64,000 bases of DNA from Boseongicola sp. SB0665_bin_10 (GCA_009838075.1 VXSG01000052.1:62001-126000); one strand, 5' to 3'; numbered from the stretch's first letter, positions 9,391 through 18,801 are shown. A program made the numbers and translations. The notes: generated by a model from the letters alone, not told the origin.

Positions 9391-9483
9391 GCGCCCTCCT
9401 CCCGTCGTGCCTCGATCCTGGCACGTTCCCTTCAGGAAGTCCGACTGGTTGTGTTCCGGCTTGGTCTCCGCCCGGGAATGCTG

Positions 9484-10974
9484 TCATCGGCCGCTTTCCC
9501 GTGATGACCTGAAAGCGCGCCAAAGGCCAAAGGCATGGCTTGCCACGACAATGATGATGATCAGGAACAGCATGAACGCGATCGGGCGGTCGATGAAATC
9601 GAACGGCGTCCTTACCCGCATCATGGACGTGCGCAGCTTGTCTTCCATGATGCCGCCAAGCACCATGCCGAGAATGATCGGCACGATCGGCAGGCTGAAC
9701 CGTTTCATGATGAATCCGAAGATGCCAAACCCGGCTGCAACTGCGCAGTCGATGGCGGAATTGCGCAGCGAATACACCCCGACAAACGATAACGTCAGGA
9801 CGGCCATGCCGATGAAACGGGTTGGGGCTTCGATGACCTTCAGCAGGATGTTCGTCGAAAACAGCAGGAACACCAGGACCAGCACGTTCAGGACGAGCAG
9901 CGCCAGGTAGATTGCGACAACGAAGTCCAGCTGGTTCTGGAACAGGCCTGGTCCGGGAATGACATTGTGGACATAGAACACTGACAGCATCATCGCGGTG
10001 AGCGCCTCGCCCGGAATGCCAAGCGCAAGCAGCGGGATCATCGCCGCGGCCGGCACTGCATTGTTTGCCGCCTCTGAGGCAATCAAGCCTTCCGGCGACC
10101 CCTTGCCGAAGGACTCCGGGGCCTTTGAGGTCTTCTGCGCGTAGGTGTAGCTGAGGAACTGCGCGGTGAATTCGCCCACGCCCGGGATCATGCCCATCAT
10201 GACGCCAAAGCTGCCGGATGCCGCGGTGACGCGCTTGTAGACCGCCAGTTCCTTGAACCCGGACAACAGCCCCCCGGTGATCGGCTCGGCATGGGCGCGC
10301 TTGTCAGGCTCGACGAGCAGGACAAATGCCTGGCTGATCGCGAACACGCCCAGAACCACGACGATGAGGTCCACGCCGCCTGACAGCCACGTTTGCCCAA
10401 AGGTGTATCGCTGCGAGTATTGAAGCGTCTCGAGCCCGATCGTGTTCAGCCAGATGCCGAAACCCGCCATCATGCCTGCAAGCAGAATCTGGCCTCGATG
10501 CGCCAGCACCACGAGGATGACCCCTAGCAAAGCGGCCAGGAAAATTTCCCGGCTTCCGAACATCGGCGCGATCCATGCCAGGACCGGGGACAGGAGGATG
10601 AGACAGACTATCGAGAAGACGGCGCCGCAAAAGGACGCGGAATAGGCCAGCGACAACGCGCGCCGAGCCTCCCCACGCTCGGTCATTGGCGTGCCCTCGT
10701 AAGTGGTGAGAGCGTTGACGGCAGTTCCGGGCGTGTTGATGAGGATGGCCGGTATGGCGCCGCCATACATGGACGATCCGTAGATTCCCAGCAACGCGGA
10801 CAGCCCTACGATGGGGTCCAGCGAAAAGGTGGCGGGCAGGAGAATGGCAATGGCCACCGCCGCCCCGACGCCTGGAATGGCGCCGATGATCACGCCACCA
10901 ACTGATCCAACCAGCAGAGCGGCCACAACGTCCCAACGGGCAAGGATCAGAATTGCGGAGCCGAGCAGTTCCAT
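9484..10974 (-). CDS. tctA: Tripartite tricarboxylate transporter large permease TctA
   Basis: A 496-residue inner-membrane protein with about eleven hydrophobic segments and the two TctA signature loops. These are GAIPGVGAAVAIAILLP followed by GGAIPAILINTPGT near the N-terminus, and MGMIPGVGEFTAQFLSY with IPLLALGIPGEALTAMML in the second half, the repeated motifs of the family. It forms the transport channel of a TTT system together with TctB and the periplasmic TctC, taking up a carboxylated compound with the cation gradient. tctB ends two bases upstream of its start. Substrate specificity of TTT systems resides mainly in TctC. Confidence 0.95.
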   Translation of the reverse strand: MELLGSAILILARWDVVAALLVGSVGGVIIGAIPGVGAAVAIAILLPATFSLDPIVGLSALLGIYGSSMYGGAIPAILINTPGTAVNALTTYEGTPMTERGEARRALSLAYSASFCGAVFSIVCLILLSPVLAWIAPMFGSREIFLAALLGVILVVLAHRGQILLAGMMAGFGIWLNTIGLETLQYSQRYTFGQTWLSGGVDLIVVVLGVFAISQAFVLLVEPDKRAHAEPITGGLLSGFKELAVYKRVTAASGSFGVMMGMIPGVGEFTAQFLSYTYAQKTSKAPESFGKGSPEGLIASEAANNAVPAAAMIPLLALGIPGEALTAMMLSVFYVHNVIPGPGLFQNQLDFVVAIYLALLVLNVLVLVFLLFSTNILLKVIEAPTRFIGMAVLTLSFVGVYSLRNSAIDCAVAAGFGIFGFIMKRFSLPIVPIILGMVLGGIMEDKLRTSMMRVRTPFDFIDRPIAFMLFLIIIIVVASHAFGLWRAFRSSRESGR

Positions 10975-10976
10975 GG

Positions 10977-11498
10977 TCAGAAATTCACGATCATGAAGCT
11001 GCGCAAGGGCCCGGGCAGGTATTCATAGACCGCACCGCCGGGAATTTTCACGGATAGGCCGGTCTTGAACACCAAGACGATTGTCAGCCCCAGAAGCGCG
11101 GCGGCGCCCAGGCTCCTGGCGTCGCGATAGCCCTGCCGAAAGGCCAGCGAAGTCGTGAACGCCACGGTCGCGGCAAGATAACCCATCACCGGCACCACGG
11201 CGACGTAGGCCATGAACCAGGCCAAGTATTCGAAGGCGCGCAGCCAAACCGCCACTTCACCCGGATCCCAGCCCGTCTTGACCCGCCAACTCAACGCGAT
11301 TTGCGCGAGTCCGAAACCCACCATCGAAAGGACCCCGATGGCAGGCCAGAAGCGCGGCTGCTCCGCGAGTTTTGCGTTGGGAACAAGTCGGGTCTCGGCA
11401 GCAAGCTGGGAGAGAAGAAAGATCGCGAACAGCACGAACAGGGTGATGAAGATCAAGACACCCGGACGATGGATGGATTCTTCGCGATGCTGGGTCAT
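10977..11498 (-). CDS. tctB: Tripartite tricarboxylate transporter small permease TctB
   Basis: A 173-residue protein with four hydrophobic segments, matching the small membrane subunit (TctB) of TTT transporters in size and topology. TctB sequences diverge strongly, so identification rests on hydropathy, length and position between the binding-protein gene and tctA. It is separated from tctC by about 80 bases that contain a strong hairpin, whereas tctB and tctA are nearly contiguous. Confidence 0.88.
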   Translation of the reverse strand: MTQHREESIHRPGVLIFITLFVLFAIFLLSQLAAETRLVPNAKLAEQPRFWPAIGVLSMVGFGLAQIALSWRVKTGWDPGEVAVWLRAFEYLAWFMAYVAVVPVMGYLAATVAFTTSLAFRQGYRDARSLGAAALLGLTIVLVFKTGLSVKIPGGAVYEYLPGPLRSFMIVNF

Positions 11499-11537
11499 GT
11501 GCGCATCCAGAGAACCAAGACTAGCACTCCTCTGAAA

Positions 11538-11561
11538 GGCTGGCGCATGACTGCGCCAGCC
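11538..11561 (-). terminator. Intercistronic hairpin between tctC and tctB
   Basis: GGCTGGCGCA and TGCGCCAGCC form a perfect ten-base-pair stem around a four-base loop, followed on the minus strand by a short TTT. It lies between the binding-protein gene and its permease genes. Such a hairpin would partly terminate transcription or protect the upstream mRNA, giving more binding protein than permease. Confidence 0.7.
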
Positions 11562-11580
11562 CGGTTGGATCAGCCGACGC

Positions 11581-12516
11581 CTATTCCAGCATCGACTGGA
11601 TCGTGGCCGTCGTCTGCATGTCCTTCTGGATCTGCTCTGCCGCGGCGGCAGCGCCCACCCAGTACACGCTGGCTCCTGTTTCGCTCGCCAGCTTCTGGGC
11701 GCGCTCGCCCATCACCGTCTTCTCGGCAACCGCGATGATCTTGTCGCGCACGTCTTGCGGAGTGTCCTTGTGCACGAACAGACCGTTCCACAACGAGATG
11801 CTCAGTTCCGGAACAAGCTCACCCATCGTTGGCGCATCCGGCGTGATCGGGATTCGTTCCCCGGTCACCGACGCCAGAACCTTGATGTTGTCCAGGCACG
11901 GCAGCACCAGTTGCAACGTCGTATTGATGACGTCGGCGTCACCCGAAGCCAGCGTGTTGCAGTCCAGCATCGGGTAGGCAGCCTCGGCGCCCCACTCGAA
12001 CCCGGCAGCATTGGCGTAAGCCATCGTGACCTGGGTCGGAATGAGGTTTGCACCGAAATGCCCAAGCGCCAACTCGTTGGACTTGGCGTGTTCTGCCATT
12101 TCCTCGATCGTGTCATATGGGGCATTTCCGCCTGCGACGACGACGAACGGGTAGGTCACGAAGATTCCCAGCGGATCGAACTTTTCGGGGGTGAGTTCGG
12201 GGATGCCGATCTTGTGGCCTATCAGCGGCACGCCGACCACAAAGGACCCAATCGTGTAGCCGTCGGCCGGGGCGGTCGCCACCTCGATTGCGCCGGGGAA
12301 TGGTCCGCCGCCGCCGCCGGGCTTGTTCACGACGGCAGCTGCAACGCCGTACTCCGCCTGGAAGTCCTCGGCAATCATGCGGGTGAGAACGTCTTCCAGG
12401 TCTCCCGGCGGCCAAGGCACGATAAAGCTCACAGGCTTCTCCGGGTATTCGGCGAGGGCGGCGCCTCCACTCAAGACAGCGACTGCGGCAGCAATGGACG
12501 CTAGCGTGTGTTTCAT
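11581..12516 (-). CDS. tctC: TctC/Bug-type periplasmic solute-binding protein of TTT system
   Basis: A periplasmic extracytoplasmic receptor of the Bug/TctC family, about 311 residues. The N-terminus MKHTLASIAAAVAVLSG...ALA is a classical Sec signal peptide, and the mature protein begins near YPEKPVSFIVPWPPGG-like sequence, where the family has its first ligand-binding loop. The start was chosen at the ATG at 12516 (or the adjacent ATG at 12519), because GGGAGA lies just upstream and the longer frame adds a non-signal-like extension. Bug proteins bind carboxylates through water-mediated contacts, and the ligand here is unknown. First gene of the catabolic operon, divergent from the IclR regulator gene. 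Confidence 0.92.
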   Translation of the reverse strand: MKHTLASIAAAVAVLSGGAALAEYPEKPVSFIVPWPPGDLEDVLTRMIAEDFQAEYGVAAAVVNKPGGGGGPFPGAIEVATAPADGYTIGSFVVGVPLIGHKIGIPELTPEKFDPLGIFVTYPFVVVAGGNAPYDTIEEMAEHAKSNELALGHFGANLIPTQVTMAYANAAGFEWGAEAAYPMLDCNTLASGDADVINTTLQLVLPCLDNIKVLASVTGERIPITPDAPTMGELVPELSISLWNGLFVHKDTPQDVRDKIIAVAEKTVMGERAQKLASETGASVYWVGAAAAAEQIQKDMQTTATIQSMLE

Positions 12517-12532
12517 CATTTTCTCCCTGAGA

Positions 12533-12568
12533 TGATCGATATTTGACATGCTGGTGCGATATTGATCA
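12533..12568. promoter_or_regulatory. Candidate operator in the tctC / IclR divergent region
   Basis: The 104-base gap between the two starts holds TGATC at 12533 and GATCA ending at 12568 in inverted orientation. It also holds two direct copies of CGATATT, each followed by a GA..CA-like stretch. The placement between an IclR gene and its probable target operon makes this a plausible binding site. No binding is shown. Confidence 0.35.
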
Positions 12569-12620
12569 ACATTATGTGCCCGCGAGTCAACAATTTCGCG
12601 TCCCGCTCAGGAGCAAGAAC

Positions 12621-13367
12621 ATGAGCACTGTAGATAAGGCCTTGAGTGTGCTGAATTTATTTTCCGAGAGCACCCCCAACCTGGGCTTGTCGGAGATTGC
12701 CCGGCAACTCGGCTGGGACAAGTCGAACATACAGCGCTACGTCTCTGACCTGACTCGGCACGGGATCCTGGAACAGTCGCCGAAGGACAAGTCCTACTAT
12801 CTTGGGCCATCCCTGACGCGGCTGTCGATGCTGCGCGATCTCACCCATCCGGTGGCAGGCGAGGTGGCGCAGGCCTTGCACGATCTTGCGGAAGCCACCG
12901 GCGAAACGGCACATTCGAGCATGCTCGTTGGCAACAGGTTGATGACAACCGGAATCGTCGAGACAAAGATCAAGGGCACCCGGGTCTACATCGATCCCGC
13001 GGAAGCCCTGCCGTTTCATGCAACGGCGTCCGGATTGGCGTTTCTGTCGGCCTCGCCGGCTGCGCAGGTTGAAAGGGTCCTGAGCGGCAATTTGCTCCGC
13101 TTTACGAGCAACACCGAGATGGACCGCAACAGGTTGCTTGGGCAAATCGAGCGGGTGCATGAGTCAGGCTATGCCAAGGCGTCGGGTACATATGAGAGCG
13201 ACGTGGTTGGCATCGCTGCACCGATCATCGGTTTTCGCGGCGTAGCGGTAGGCGCGATAGCGGTCGCCACGCCGGCTTCACGTTTCGCCAAGGACACCGA
13301 AAGCGCCACCTCGCGACATGTCATGAAAATTGCGTCGCAAGTTTCCAGGATCCATGGAGCGAAGTGA
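12621..13367 (+). CDS. IclR-family transcriptional regulator
   Basis: A 248-residue IclR-type regulator. The N-terminal winged helix-turn-helix covers roughly residues 3-65 (LGLSEIARQLGWDKSNIQRY is the HTH). The C-terminal effector-binding domain shows the family pattern around LPFHATASGLAFLSA and the late GVAVGAIAVATP. The ATG at 12621 was preferred over the open frame beginning at 12543 because AGGAG precedes it by nine bases and the protein then begins directly before the HTH. It is transcribed divergently from tctC, so it most likely controls the tct/demethylase operon in response to the imported compound or an intermediate. Whether it represses or activates cannot be told. Confidence 0.9.
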   Translation: MSTVDKALSVLNLFSESTPNLGLSEIARQLGWDKSNIQRYVSDLTRHGILEQSPKDKSYYLGPSLTRLSMLRDLTHPVAGEVAQALHDLAEATGETAHSSMLVGNRLMTTGIVETKIKGTRVYIDPAEALPFHATASGLAFLSASPAAQVERVLSGNLLRFTSNTEMDRNRLLGQIERVHESGYAKASGTYESDVVGIAAPIIGFRGVAVGAIAVATPASRFAKDTESATSRHVMKIASQVSRIHGAK

Positions 13368-13650
13368 CTGCATGCGTGCGACTTGCCGCCTAGGCCATCG
13401 CAACGCCGTTGCCAACAGCATGCCGGGCGCAGCCTGATCGCGTCTAGAAGGCGTTCCTCAATGCGCGATCGGTCCCTCATCGCGTTCGCGCTGCCGACCT
13501 CCTGGCACGGCATTGTGGCGAAAGGCACGACATCCCGCTTCACCCCCGACGTCGGTTGCGGGTCAGCTTGAATTTCGGGCGCATGCGTGCCGGACGGGCG
13601 GTGAACGCGATGTCGTGGCGGCGGCCCGGCGAAAGCGATGCGGCCCGAAC

Positions 13651-14214
13651 CTATGCCCGTTCGGCGTATTCCATCGTCTCGGTGTTCACCACGACCTTCT
13701 CGCCTTCGCCAACGAAGGGCGGAACGGTGATGCGAACGCCGTTGTCGAGAAGCGCCGGCTTGAAGCTGTTCGCCGCCGTCTGGCCCTTCACCACGGGCTC
13801 GGTTTCGCTGACCGTGCACGTCACCTTCTGGGGCAGCGTCGCGTTCAGGGCTTCTGACTCGTAATACTCGACCTGGATCGTCATCCCGTCCTGCAGGAAC
13901 GGTCGGCGCTCGCCGAGGATGCCTGCGGGAAGTTCGGTCTGTTCGAATGTCTCGCTGTCCATGAAGACAAGCATGCCGTCGCTTTCGTACAGGAACTGCT
14001 GGTCCTTCTGCTCCAGCCGGACACGCTCGACCTTGTCGGCGGAACGGAATCTCTCGTTCAGCTTGGAGCCGTTTCGAAGGTTCCTGAGCTCCACCTGAGC
14101 GAATGCGCCACCCTTTCCAGGCTTGACATGCTCGGCCTTCACCGCGACCCAGAGGCCGTCATTGTGTTCCAGCACGTTGCCGGGCCGAATCTCGTTTCCG
14201 TTGATCCTTGGCAT
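13651..14214 (-). CDS. efp: Translation elongation factor P
   Basis: EF-P, 187 residues, the usual length. It rescues ribosomes stalled at polyproline stretches. The first KOW-like domain contains [10 protein letters not shown] with Lys34, the residue that is beta-lysylated in Escherichia coli. Two OB-fold domains follow, with the typical [13 protein letters not shown] and the C-terminal [19 protein letters not shown] signature. The start at 14214 gives [12 protein letters not shown], matching family N-termini, and the longer open frame upstream is AT-rich and not family-like. It diverges from the DUF6280 gene across about 215 AT-richer bases that should hold both promoters. No modification enzymes are encoded in the window. 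Confidence 0.97.
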   Translation of the reverse strand: MPRINGNEIRPGNVLEHNDGLWVAVKAEHVKPGKGGAFAQVELRNLRNGSKLNERFRSADKVERVRLEQKDQQFLYESDGMLVFMDSETFEQTELPAGILGERRPFLQDGMTIQVEYYESEALNATLPQKVTCTVSETEPVVKGQTAANSFKPALLDNGVRITVPPFVGEGEKVVVNTETMEYAERA

Positions 14215-14428
14215 GCGACAAGCTCGATGTCTTGTTGATTCAGATGGCACTTGCCGTATATTTGACGGGATGCGCATCCGCAATATGGGCGGCATCCGTG
14301 AAATTCGAGAATGATATGCATCTGGCGCATGGCAGATATTCCGAAAAAGAATAGCAAAAGTGGCGCCAAAACCTGCATAAGGGACGTCATGCCAATCACT
14401 TGCAAGAAAGAGGACCGAAGGACCTGGT

Positions 14429-14767
14429 ATGATAGATTTTGTGGACGGCACTGCATTCAACAATGAACAGGGCAATCGCGCGCGCAAGCTCTTCGCGGCC
14501 GTGGTTCTCGCTGCTCTTGATGACGCCATTGCCGATGACAAAAAATATGGAAACGGCCCCGAGCAGATCGCGCGCTGGGCGCGGTCGCGAGATGGACGCG
14601 AGGTGCTGACCTGCGCGGGCATTGACCCGAACGAGCGCGTCGTGAAGGGTCTCATGGCGTTCGTCGGCAACGGCGTCCGCACATCCGTGGCACTCAGCCG
14701 CGAGGAGAGCGAGCGTCGCCACGCGGCAGAGCTTGCCGCGGCCGAAGAGGCCAGGCGCGCAGCCTAA
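14429..14767 (+). CDS. DUF6280-family conserved protein
   Basis: A 112-residue soluble protein that I recognise as the small conserved Rhodobacterales family annotated DUF6280. It is rich in Ala, Asp and Arg, predicted mostly helical, with no signal peptide or membrane segment. The start is supported by GAAGGA seven bases upstream. The sequence around [21 protein letters not shown] is highly ordered and unlikely to be a chance frame, and the C-terminus is an Ala/Glu/Arg helix. The function is not known. Conservation next to efp is consistent with a housekeeping role, but nothing in the sequence specifies it. Confidence 0.8.
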   Translation: MIDFVDGTAFNNEQGNRARKLFAAVVLAALDDAIADDKKYGNGPEQIARWARSRDGREVLTCAGIDPNERVVKGLMAFVGNGVRTSVALSREESERRHAAELAAAEEARRAA

Positions 14768-14926
14768 ACCACTTTCCGGACATTTTCGAAATTCGTGCAC
14801 TGACCCTGGCGCAGCCTTGCGTGAGCAAATGACCCGTCATTTTCCACGCCGTTTCCCTATTGCGACCTTCTCCTCCTTGAGTTGCTGTGACATGACACTC
14901 AAGTGCTCCAAGGAGGCCTCCGCCCA

Positions 14927-16171
14927 ATGCCCGACAACCTGCCGTTCGACGCGTCCCAGCTTGACCGTCTGGCCGAGACCATCGTCTCGACAGGCGTGAA
15001 CCTGGCCGAAGGCCAGGATCTCCTGATCACCGCCTCCGCCGAAGCGCTGCCGCTTGTGCGACGCGTAACCGAAAGCGCGTACCGCAATGGCGGCGGCCTC
15101 GTCACGCCGATACTGAGCGACGAGGACGTCACGCGGGCCCGCTACAGGCTCGGACGACCGGAGAGCCTCGACCGGGCGCCCGACTGGCTCTACCAGGGCA
15201 TGGCCGCAGCCTATGGCAACAACGCGGCGCGGTTGCACATAGCCGCGGAAGACCCGATGGCGCTCGCTTCGGAGGAGCCGGAAAGCGTCGCCCGTGCAGC
15301 GCGAGCCAACGCGGAAGCCTATCGTCCGGCGCTCGAGAAGATCTCGGGCTTCGAGATCAACTGGTCGATTGCCGCCTATCCCGGGCGTGCGTGGGCAAAG
15401 CTGGTATTTCCGGATCTGGACGAGGACGGGGCACAGGCCGAACTGGCCAAGGCGATCTTCGCCGCGTCCCGCACCGACCAGGACGATCCGGCCGCGGCAT
15501 GGGCCACGCACAACGCGGATCTTGCCGCAAGGCGCGATTGGTTGAACGGCCTGGAATTCTCGGCGCTTCATTTCATGGGCAGCGGCACTGACGTGACCGT
15601 CGGCCTGGCGGACGGGCATTGCTGGATGGGCGGCGCGAGCGAGGCGAAGAACGGCATTGTCTGCAACCCGAACATTCCGTCGGAGGAAGTCTTCACGGTC
15701 CCTCACAAGGATCGGGTCGACGGAACTGTCCGGGCCACAAAGCCGCTCGCCTACCAGGGCACCCTCATCGAGGACATTGAAGTCCGGTTCGAGGCGGGCC
15801 GCATCGTGGCGGCCAATGCCTCAAGCAGCGAGGAGGTTTTTCGCAAGCTCCTCGAAAGCGATGAAGGCGCGCGCCGCATCGGAGAGGTGGCGCTGGTGCC
15901 CTACGCGTCGCCGATCTCGGAAAGCGGCATTCTTTTCTACAACACGCTGTTCGACGAAAACGCAGCATGCCATGTCGCGCTCGGCCAATGCTACAAGGAC
16001 TGCCTGCGCGACAGCGACGGAGCGTCGGAGGACGAGATCGCCGGGCGCGGCGGCAACAGCAGCATGGTCCATGTCGACTGGATGATCGGTGCCAAGGACA
16101 CGGATGTCGACGGCATCACGGCGGCCGGTGATCGTGTCGCGGTCTTCCGGGACGGCAACTGGGCCGCCTGA
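14927..16171 (+). CDS. M29-family metallo-aminopeptidase
   Basis: A 414-residue aminopeptidase of the M29 (thermophilic AmpS/PepS) family. It cleaves N-terminal residues from peptides in the cytosol using two metal ions. Conserved features include GSGTDVTVGL, a segment near CNIPSEEVFT-type sequence (NPNIPSEEVFTVPHKDRVDG) carrying the metal-ligand Glu residues, LVPYASPISESGILFYNTLFDENAACH, and the C-terminal NSSMVHVDWMIG with conserved His and Asp. The start at 14927 has AAGGAGG ten bases upstream; the GTG at 14903 lies before that ribosome binding site and was rejected. No signal peptide. Transcribed singly between DUF6280 and the convergent helicase gene. Confidence 0.93.
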   Translation: MPDNLPFDASQLDRLAETIVSTGVNLAEGQDLLITASAEALPLVRRVTESAYRNGGGLVTPILSDEDVTRARYRLGRPESLDRAPDWLYQGMAAAYGNNAARLHIAAEDPMALASEEPESVARAARANAEAYRPALEKISGFEINWSIAAYPGRAWAKLVFPDLDEDGAQAELAKAIFAASRTDQDDPAAAWATHNADLAARRDWLNGLEFSALHFMGSGTDVTVGLADGHCWMGGASEAKNGIVCNPNIPSEEVFTVPHKDRVDGTVRATKPLAYQGTLIEDIEVRFEAGRIVAANASSSEEVFRKLLESDEGARRIGEVALVPYASPISESGILFYNTLFDENAACHVALGQCYKDCLRDSDGASEDEIAGRGGNSSMVHVDWMIGAKDTDVDGITAAGDRVAVFRDGNWAA

Positions 16172-16198
16172 ACGCGCCCCGCACCGGACGACCCGGAT

Positions 16199-18541
16199 TC
16201 AGAACGGCATGTCTCCCGCCTCGCCGGCCGCCCTGACATAGGCCGCGAGCACGTTTTTCCTGCCCGCCTTCTCGAAGTCGACCTCAAGCTTGTCGCCTTC
16301 AATTTCCGTCACCGCGCCATAACCGAACTTCTCGTGAAACACGCGTTCGCCCTCCGTGAATGCCGAGACCGCATCAAGATCGATGATCGTGTTCTTCGCC
16401 TCCCGAGGCTGGCCAAGTCCCCTCCGGCCCGAGCGCGACTGCAAGCGCTTCCATCCAGGTGAGTTGTAGACATCCGCCCGGCTTGCCCTGGATGCCATGT
16501 CCGAAGATGCCGCTTGCGTGCGCCCGTAGAGCCCTGGCGCCGTCAGGACCTCCACCGTGCCGCCCGGCAATTCGTCAATGAACCTCGAAGGCAGCGTCGA
16601 CTGCCACTGCCCGTATGTCATCCGGTTTCCGGCGAAGCTCACATACGCAACCTCCTCGGCGCGCGTCAGTCCGACATAGGCCAGTCGACGTTCTTCCTCG
16701 AGCCCCTTCGCGCCGGATTCGTCCATCGTGCGCTGCGACGGGAACAGCCCGTCCTCCCATCCCGGCAGGAACACGACCGGGAATTCCAGCCCCTTGGCAG
16801 CGTGAAGCGTCATGATCACGACCTTTTCGCCGGCATCGTCCGAGTCGTTGTCCATGACCAGCGAAACATGCTCCAGGAAACCCTGCAGGTTCTCGAACTG
16901 CTCCAGTGCCTGCACCAGTTCCTTCAGGTTCTCCAGCCTTCCCTCGGCTTCGGGAGTCCGGTGGTTCTGCCACATCTCGGTGTAACCCGATTCGTCCAGG
17001 ATCCGGCCGGCAAGCTCCAGGTGATCGGCGCCGTCGGTCACGCGGGCATGCCACGTGGCGATCAGGTCGATCAGCTTCCGCAGCTCGCCTGCGCCCTTCC
17101 CGGCGAGGCCCTTCGCGGCCAGAAGCGCCCGCGCCCCCTCGATCAGCGGAACGCCGTTTGCCCGGGCTGAGGTCTGGATCTTCTGTTGCGCGCGATCACC
17201 AAGTCCGCGTTTCGGCGTGTTGACGACGCGTTCGAACGCCAAGTCGTCTTCCGGAGACACGGCAAGGCGAAAGTAGGCCATCGCGTCCCGGATTTCGAGG
17301 CGCTCGTAGAAGCGCGGACCGCCTACGACGCGATACGGAAGCCCGATCGACAGGAACCGGTCCTCGAAGGCGCGCATCTGGAACGACGTCCGCACAAGCA
17401 ACGCGATCTCGCCCAGTTCGAAGGGGCGCATGCCCCTCGTGCCTCCCTGCAGCGCCTCGATCTCCTCGCCGACCCAACGCGCCTCGTCCCCGTCGTCCCA
17501 ATGGCCGATCAGGCGGATCTTCTCGCCCTCGTCACGGTCAGTGAACAGCGTCTTCCCAAGTCTCCCCCTGTTTTGGGCAATCACGCCGCCGGCCGCGTTC
17601 AGGATCCGGGCGGTGGAACGGTAGTTCTGCTCGAGACGGATGACGTGCGCACCCGGAAAGTCCTTTTCGAATCTGAGAATGTTGCCGACCTCGGCGCCGC
17701 GCCAGCCGTAGATCGACTGGTCGTCATCGCCAACGCAGCAGATCTGCCCGTTGGCCTGCGCCAGGAGCCGCAGCCAGAGGTGCTGGGCAACGTTCGTGTC
17801 CTGGTATTCGTCCACCAGAATGTACCGGAACCAGCGCTGGTACTGCTCGAGAACGTCTTCGTGCTTCTTGAAGATTTCCAGCATGTGGAGCAGCAGGTCG
17901 CCGAAATCCGCCGCGTTCAGCACCTGCAGACGTTCCTGGTACTGGCCATAGATTTCCGCGCCCCTGTTGTTGAAGACGGATCCAAGCGACGCGGGCACCT
18001 TGTCGGGAGTCCAGGCACGGTTCTTCCAGCCGTCGATCTGGTGCGCCAGCTGGCGCGCAGGCCAGCGCTTTTCGTCGATTCCTTCAGCAACGATGATCTG
18101 CCTGAGCAGCCTGTGCTGGTCGTCGGTGTCAAGGATCGTGAAATTCGCCTTGAGGTGCACGAGCTCCGCATGCCTGCGAAGCAGCTTGGCACAGATCGAG
18201 TGGAACGTCCCAAGCCACGGCATGCCCTCGATGGTCTGGCCGAGAAGCGAGGCAACGCGCGATTTCATCTCCCGAGCAGCCTTGTTGGTGAACGTGACGG
18301 CAAGGATCTCGTTCGGTCGCGCCGTTCCCGTGTTCAGAAGATGCGCAATCCTCGTCGTCAGCGCCTTTGTCTTGCCTGTGCCGGCTCCTGCCAGCATCAG
18401 CAGCGAGCCATCAAGCATCTCCACGGCCTCTCGTTGGGCAGGATTCAGATCTTCAAGGTATGGTGTGCCCCGCGCGGCGATCGCCTGCATGGAGAGTGGC
18501 ATCCTGTCGGGAAAGTCTTCGCTTTCGAAGGCATCGCTCAT
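16199..18541 (-). CDS. ATP-dependent DNA helicase UvrD/PcrA
   Basis: A 780-residue superfamily 1A 3'-5' helicase of the UvrD/PcrA/Rep type, used in nucleotide excision and mismatch repair and in clearing replication obstacles. Motif I (GAGTGKT) is at residues 52-58, preceded by the Q-motif region LNPAQREAV. Motif Ia/Ib (AVTFTNKAAREM), motif II (VDEYQDTN), motif III (GDDDQSIYGWRGA), motif IV (EQNYRST), motif V (TLHAAKGLEFPVVFLPG) and motif VI (AYVGLTRAEE) are all present. The C-terminal part contains a Tudor-like ending (VFHEKFGYGAVTEIEGDKLEVDF), typical for PcrA/UvrD. Length is ordinary. It converges with the aminopeptidase and diverges from the following FMN enzyme. Confidence 0.96.
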   Translation of the reverse strand: MSDAFESEDFPDRMPLSMQAIAARGTPYLEDLNPAQREAVEMLDGSLLMLAGAGTGKTKALTTRIAHLLNTGTARPNEILAVTFTNKAAREMKSRVASLLGQTIEGMPWLGTFHSICAKLLRRHAELVHLKANFTILDTDDQHRLLRQIIVAEGIDEKRWPARQLAHQIDGWKNRAWTPDKVPASLGSVFNNRGAEIYGQYQERLQVLNAADFGDLLLHMLEIFKKHEDVLEQYQRWFRYILVDEYQDTNVAQHLWLRLLAQANGQICCVGDDDQSIYGWRGAEVGNILRFEKDFPGAHVIRLEQNYRSTARILNAAGGVIAQNRGRLGKTLFTDRDEGEKIRLIGHWDDGDEARWVGEEIEALQGGTRGMRPFELGEIALLVRTSFQMRAFEDRFLSIGLPYRVVGGPRFYERLEIRDAMAYFRLAVSPEDDLAFERVVNTPKRGLGDRAQQKIQTSARANGVPLIEGARALLAAKGLAGKGAGELRKLIDLIATWHARVTDGADHLELAGRILDESGYTEMWQNHRTPEAEGRLENLKELVQALEQFENLQGFLEHVSLVMDNDSDDAGEKVVIMTLHAAKGLEFPVVFLPGWEDGLFPSQRTMDESGAKGLEEERRLAYVGLTRAEEVAYVSFAGNRMTYGQWQSTLPSRFIDELPGGTVEVLTAPGLYGRTQAASSDMASRASRADVYNSPGWKRLQSRSGRRGLGQPREAKNTIIDLDAVSAFTEGERVFHEKFGYGAVTEIEGDKLEVDFEKAGRKNVLAAYVRAAGEAGDMPF

Positions 18542-18801
18542 CCGGAAAGTCTAACCCGCCCGAACCCGGAGTAAAAGCACGTTCTCGATCCGTTCGCGCG
18601 GCAAAATGCGCCAGGTCATGCGCCTTGATCGGGCGGTTCGCTCGTCTGCGACGACTGCCGAGAAAGACGCCGTGGCACGCCTGCCGGGGGCGGCCGACCC
18701 ATGCCCGGCCTGCACGTTGCAGCGCCCGCAACCGGGCGACATCTGCGCACGAAGTCTCGAATTCGCTTCCAAAATCCGGACGATTGCGCCTAATTGCGCG
18801 C

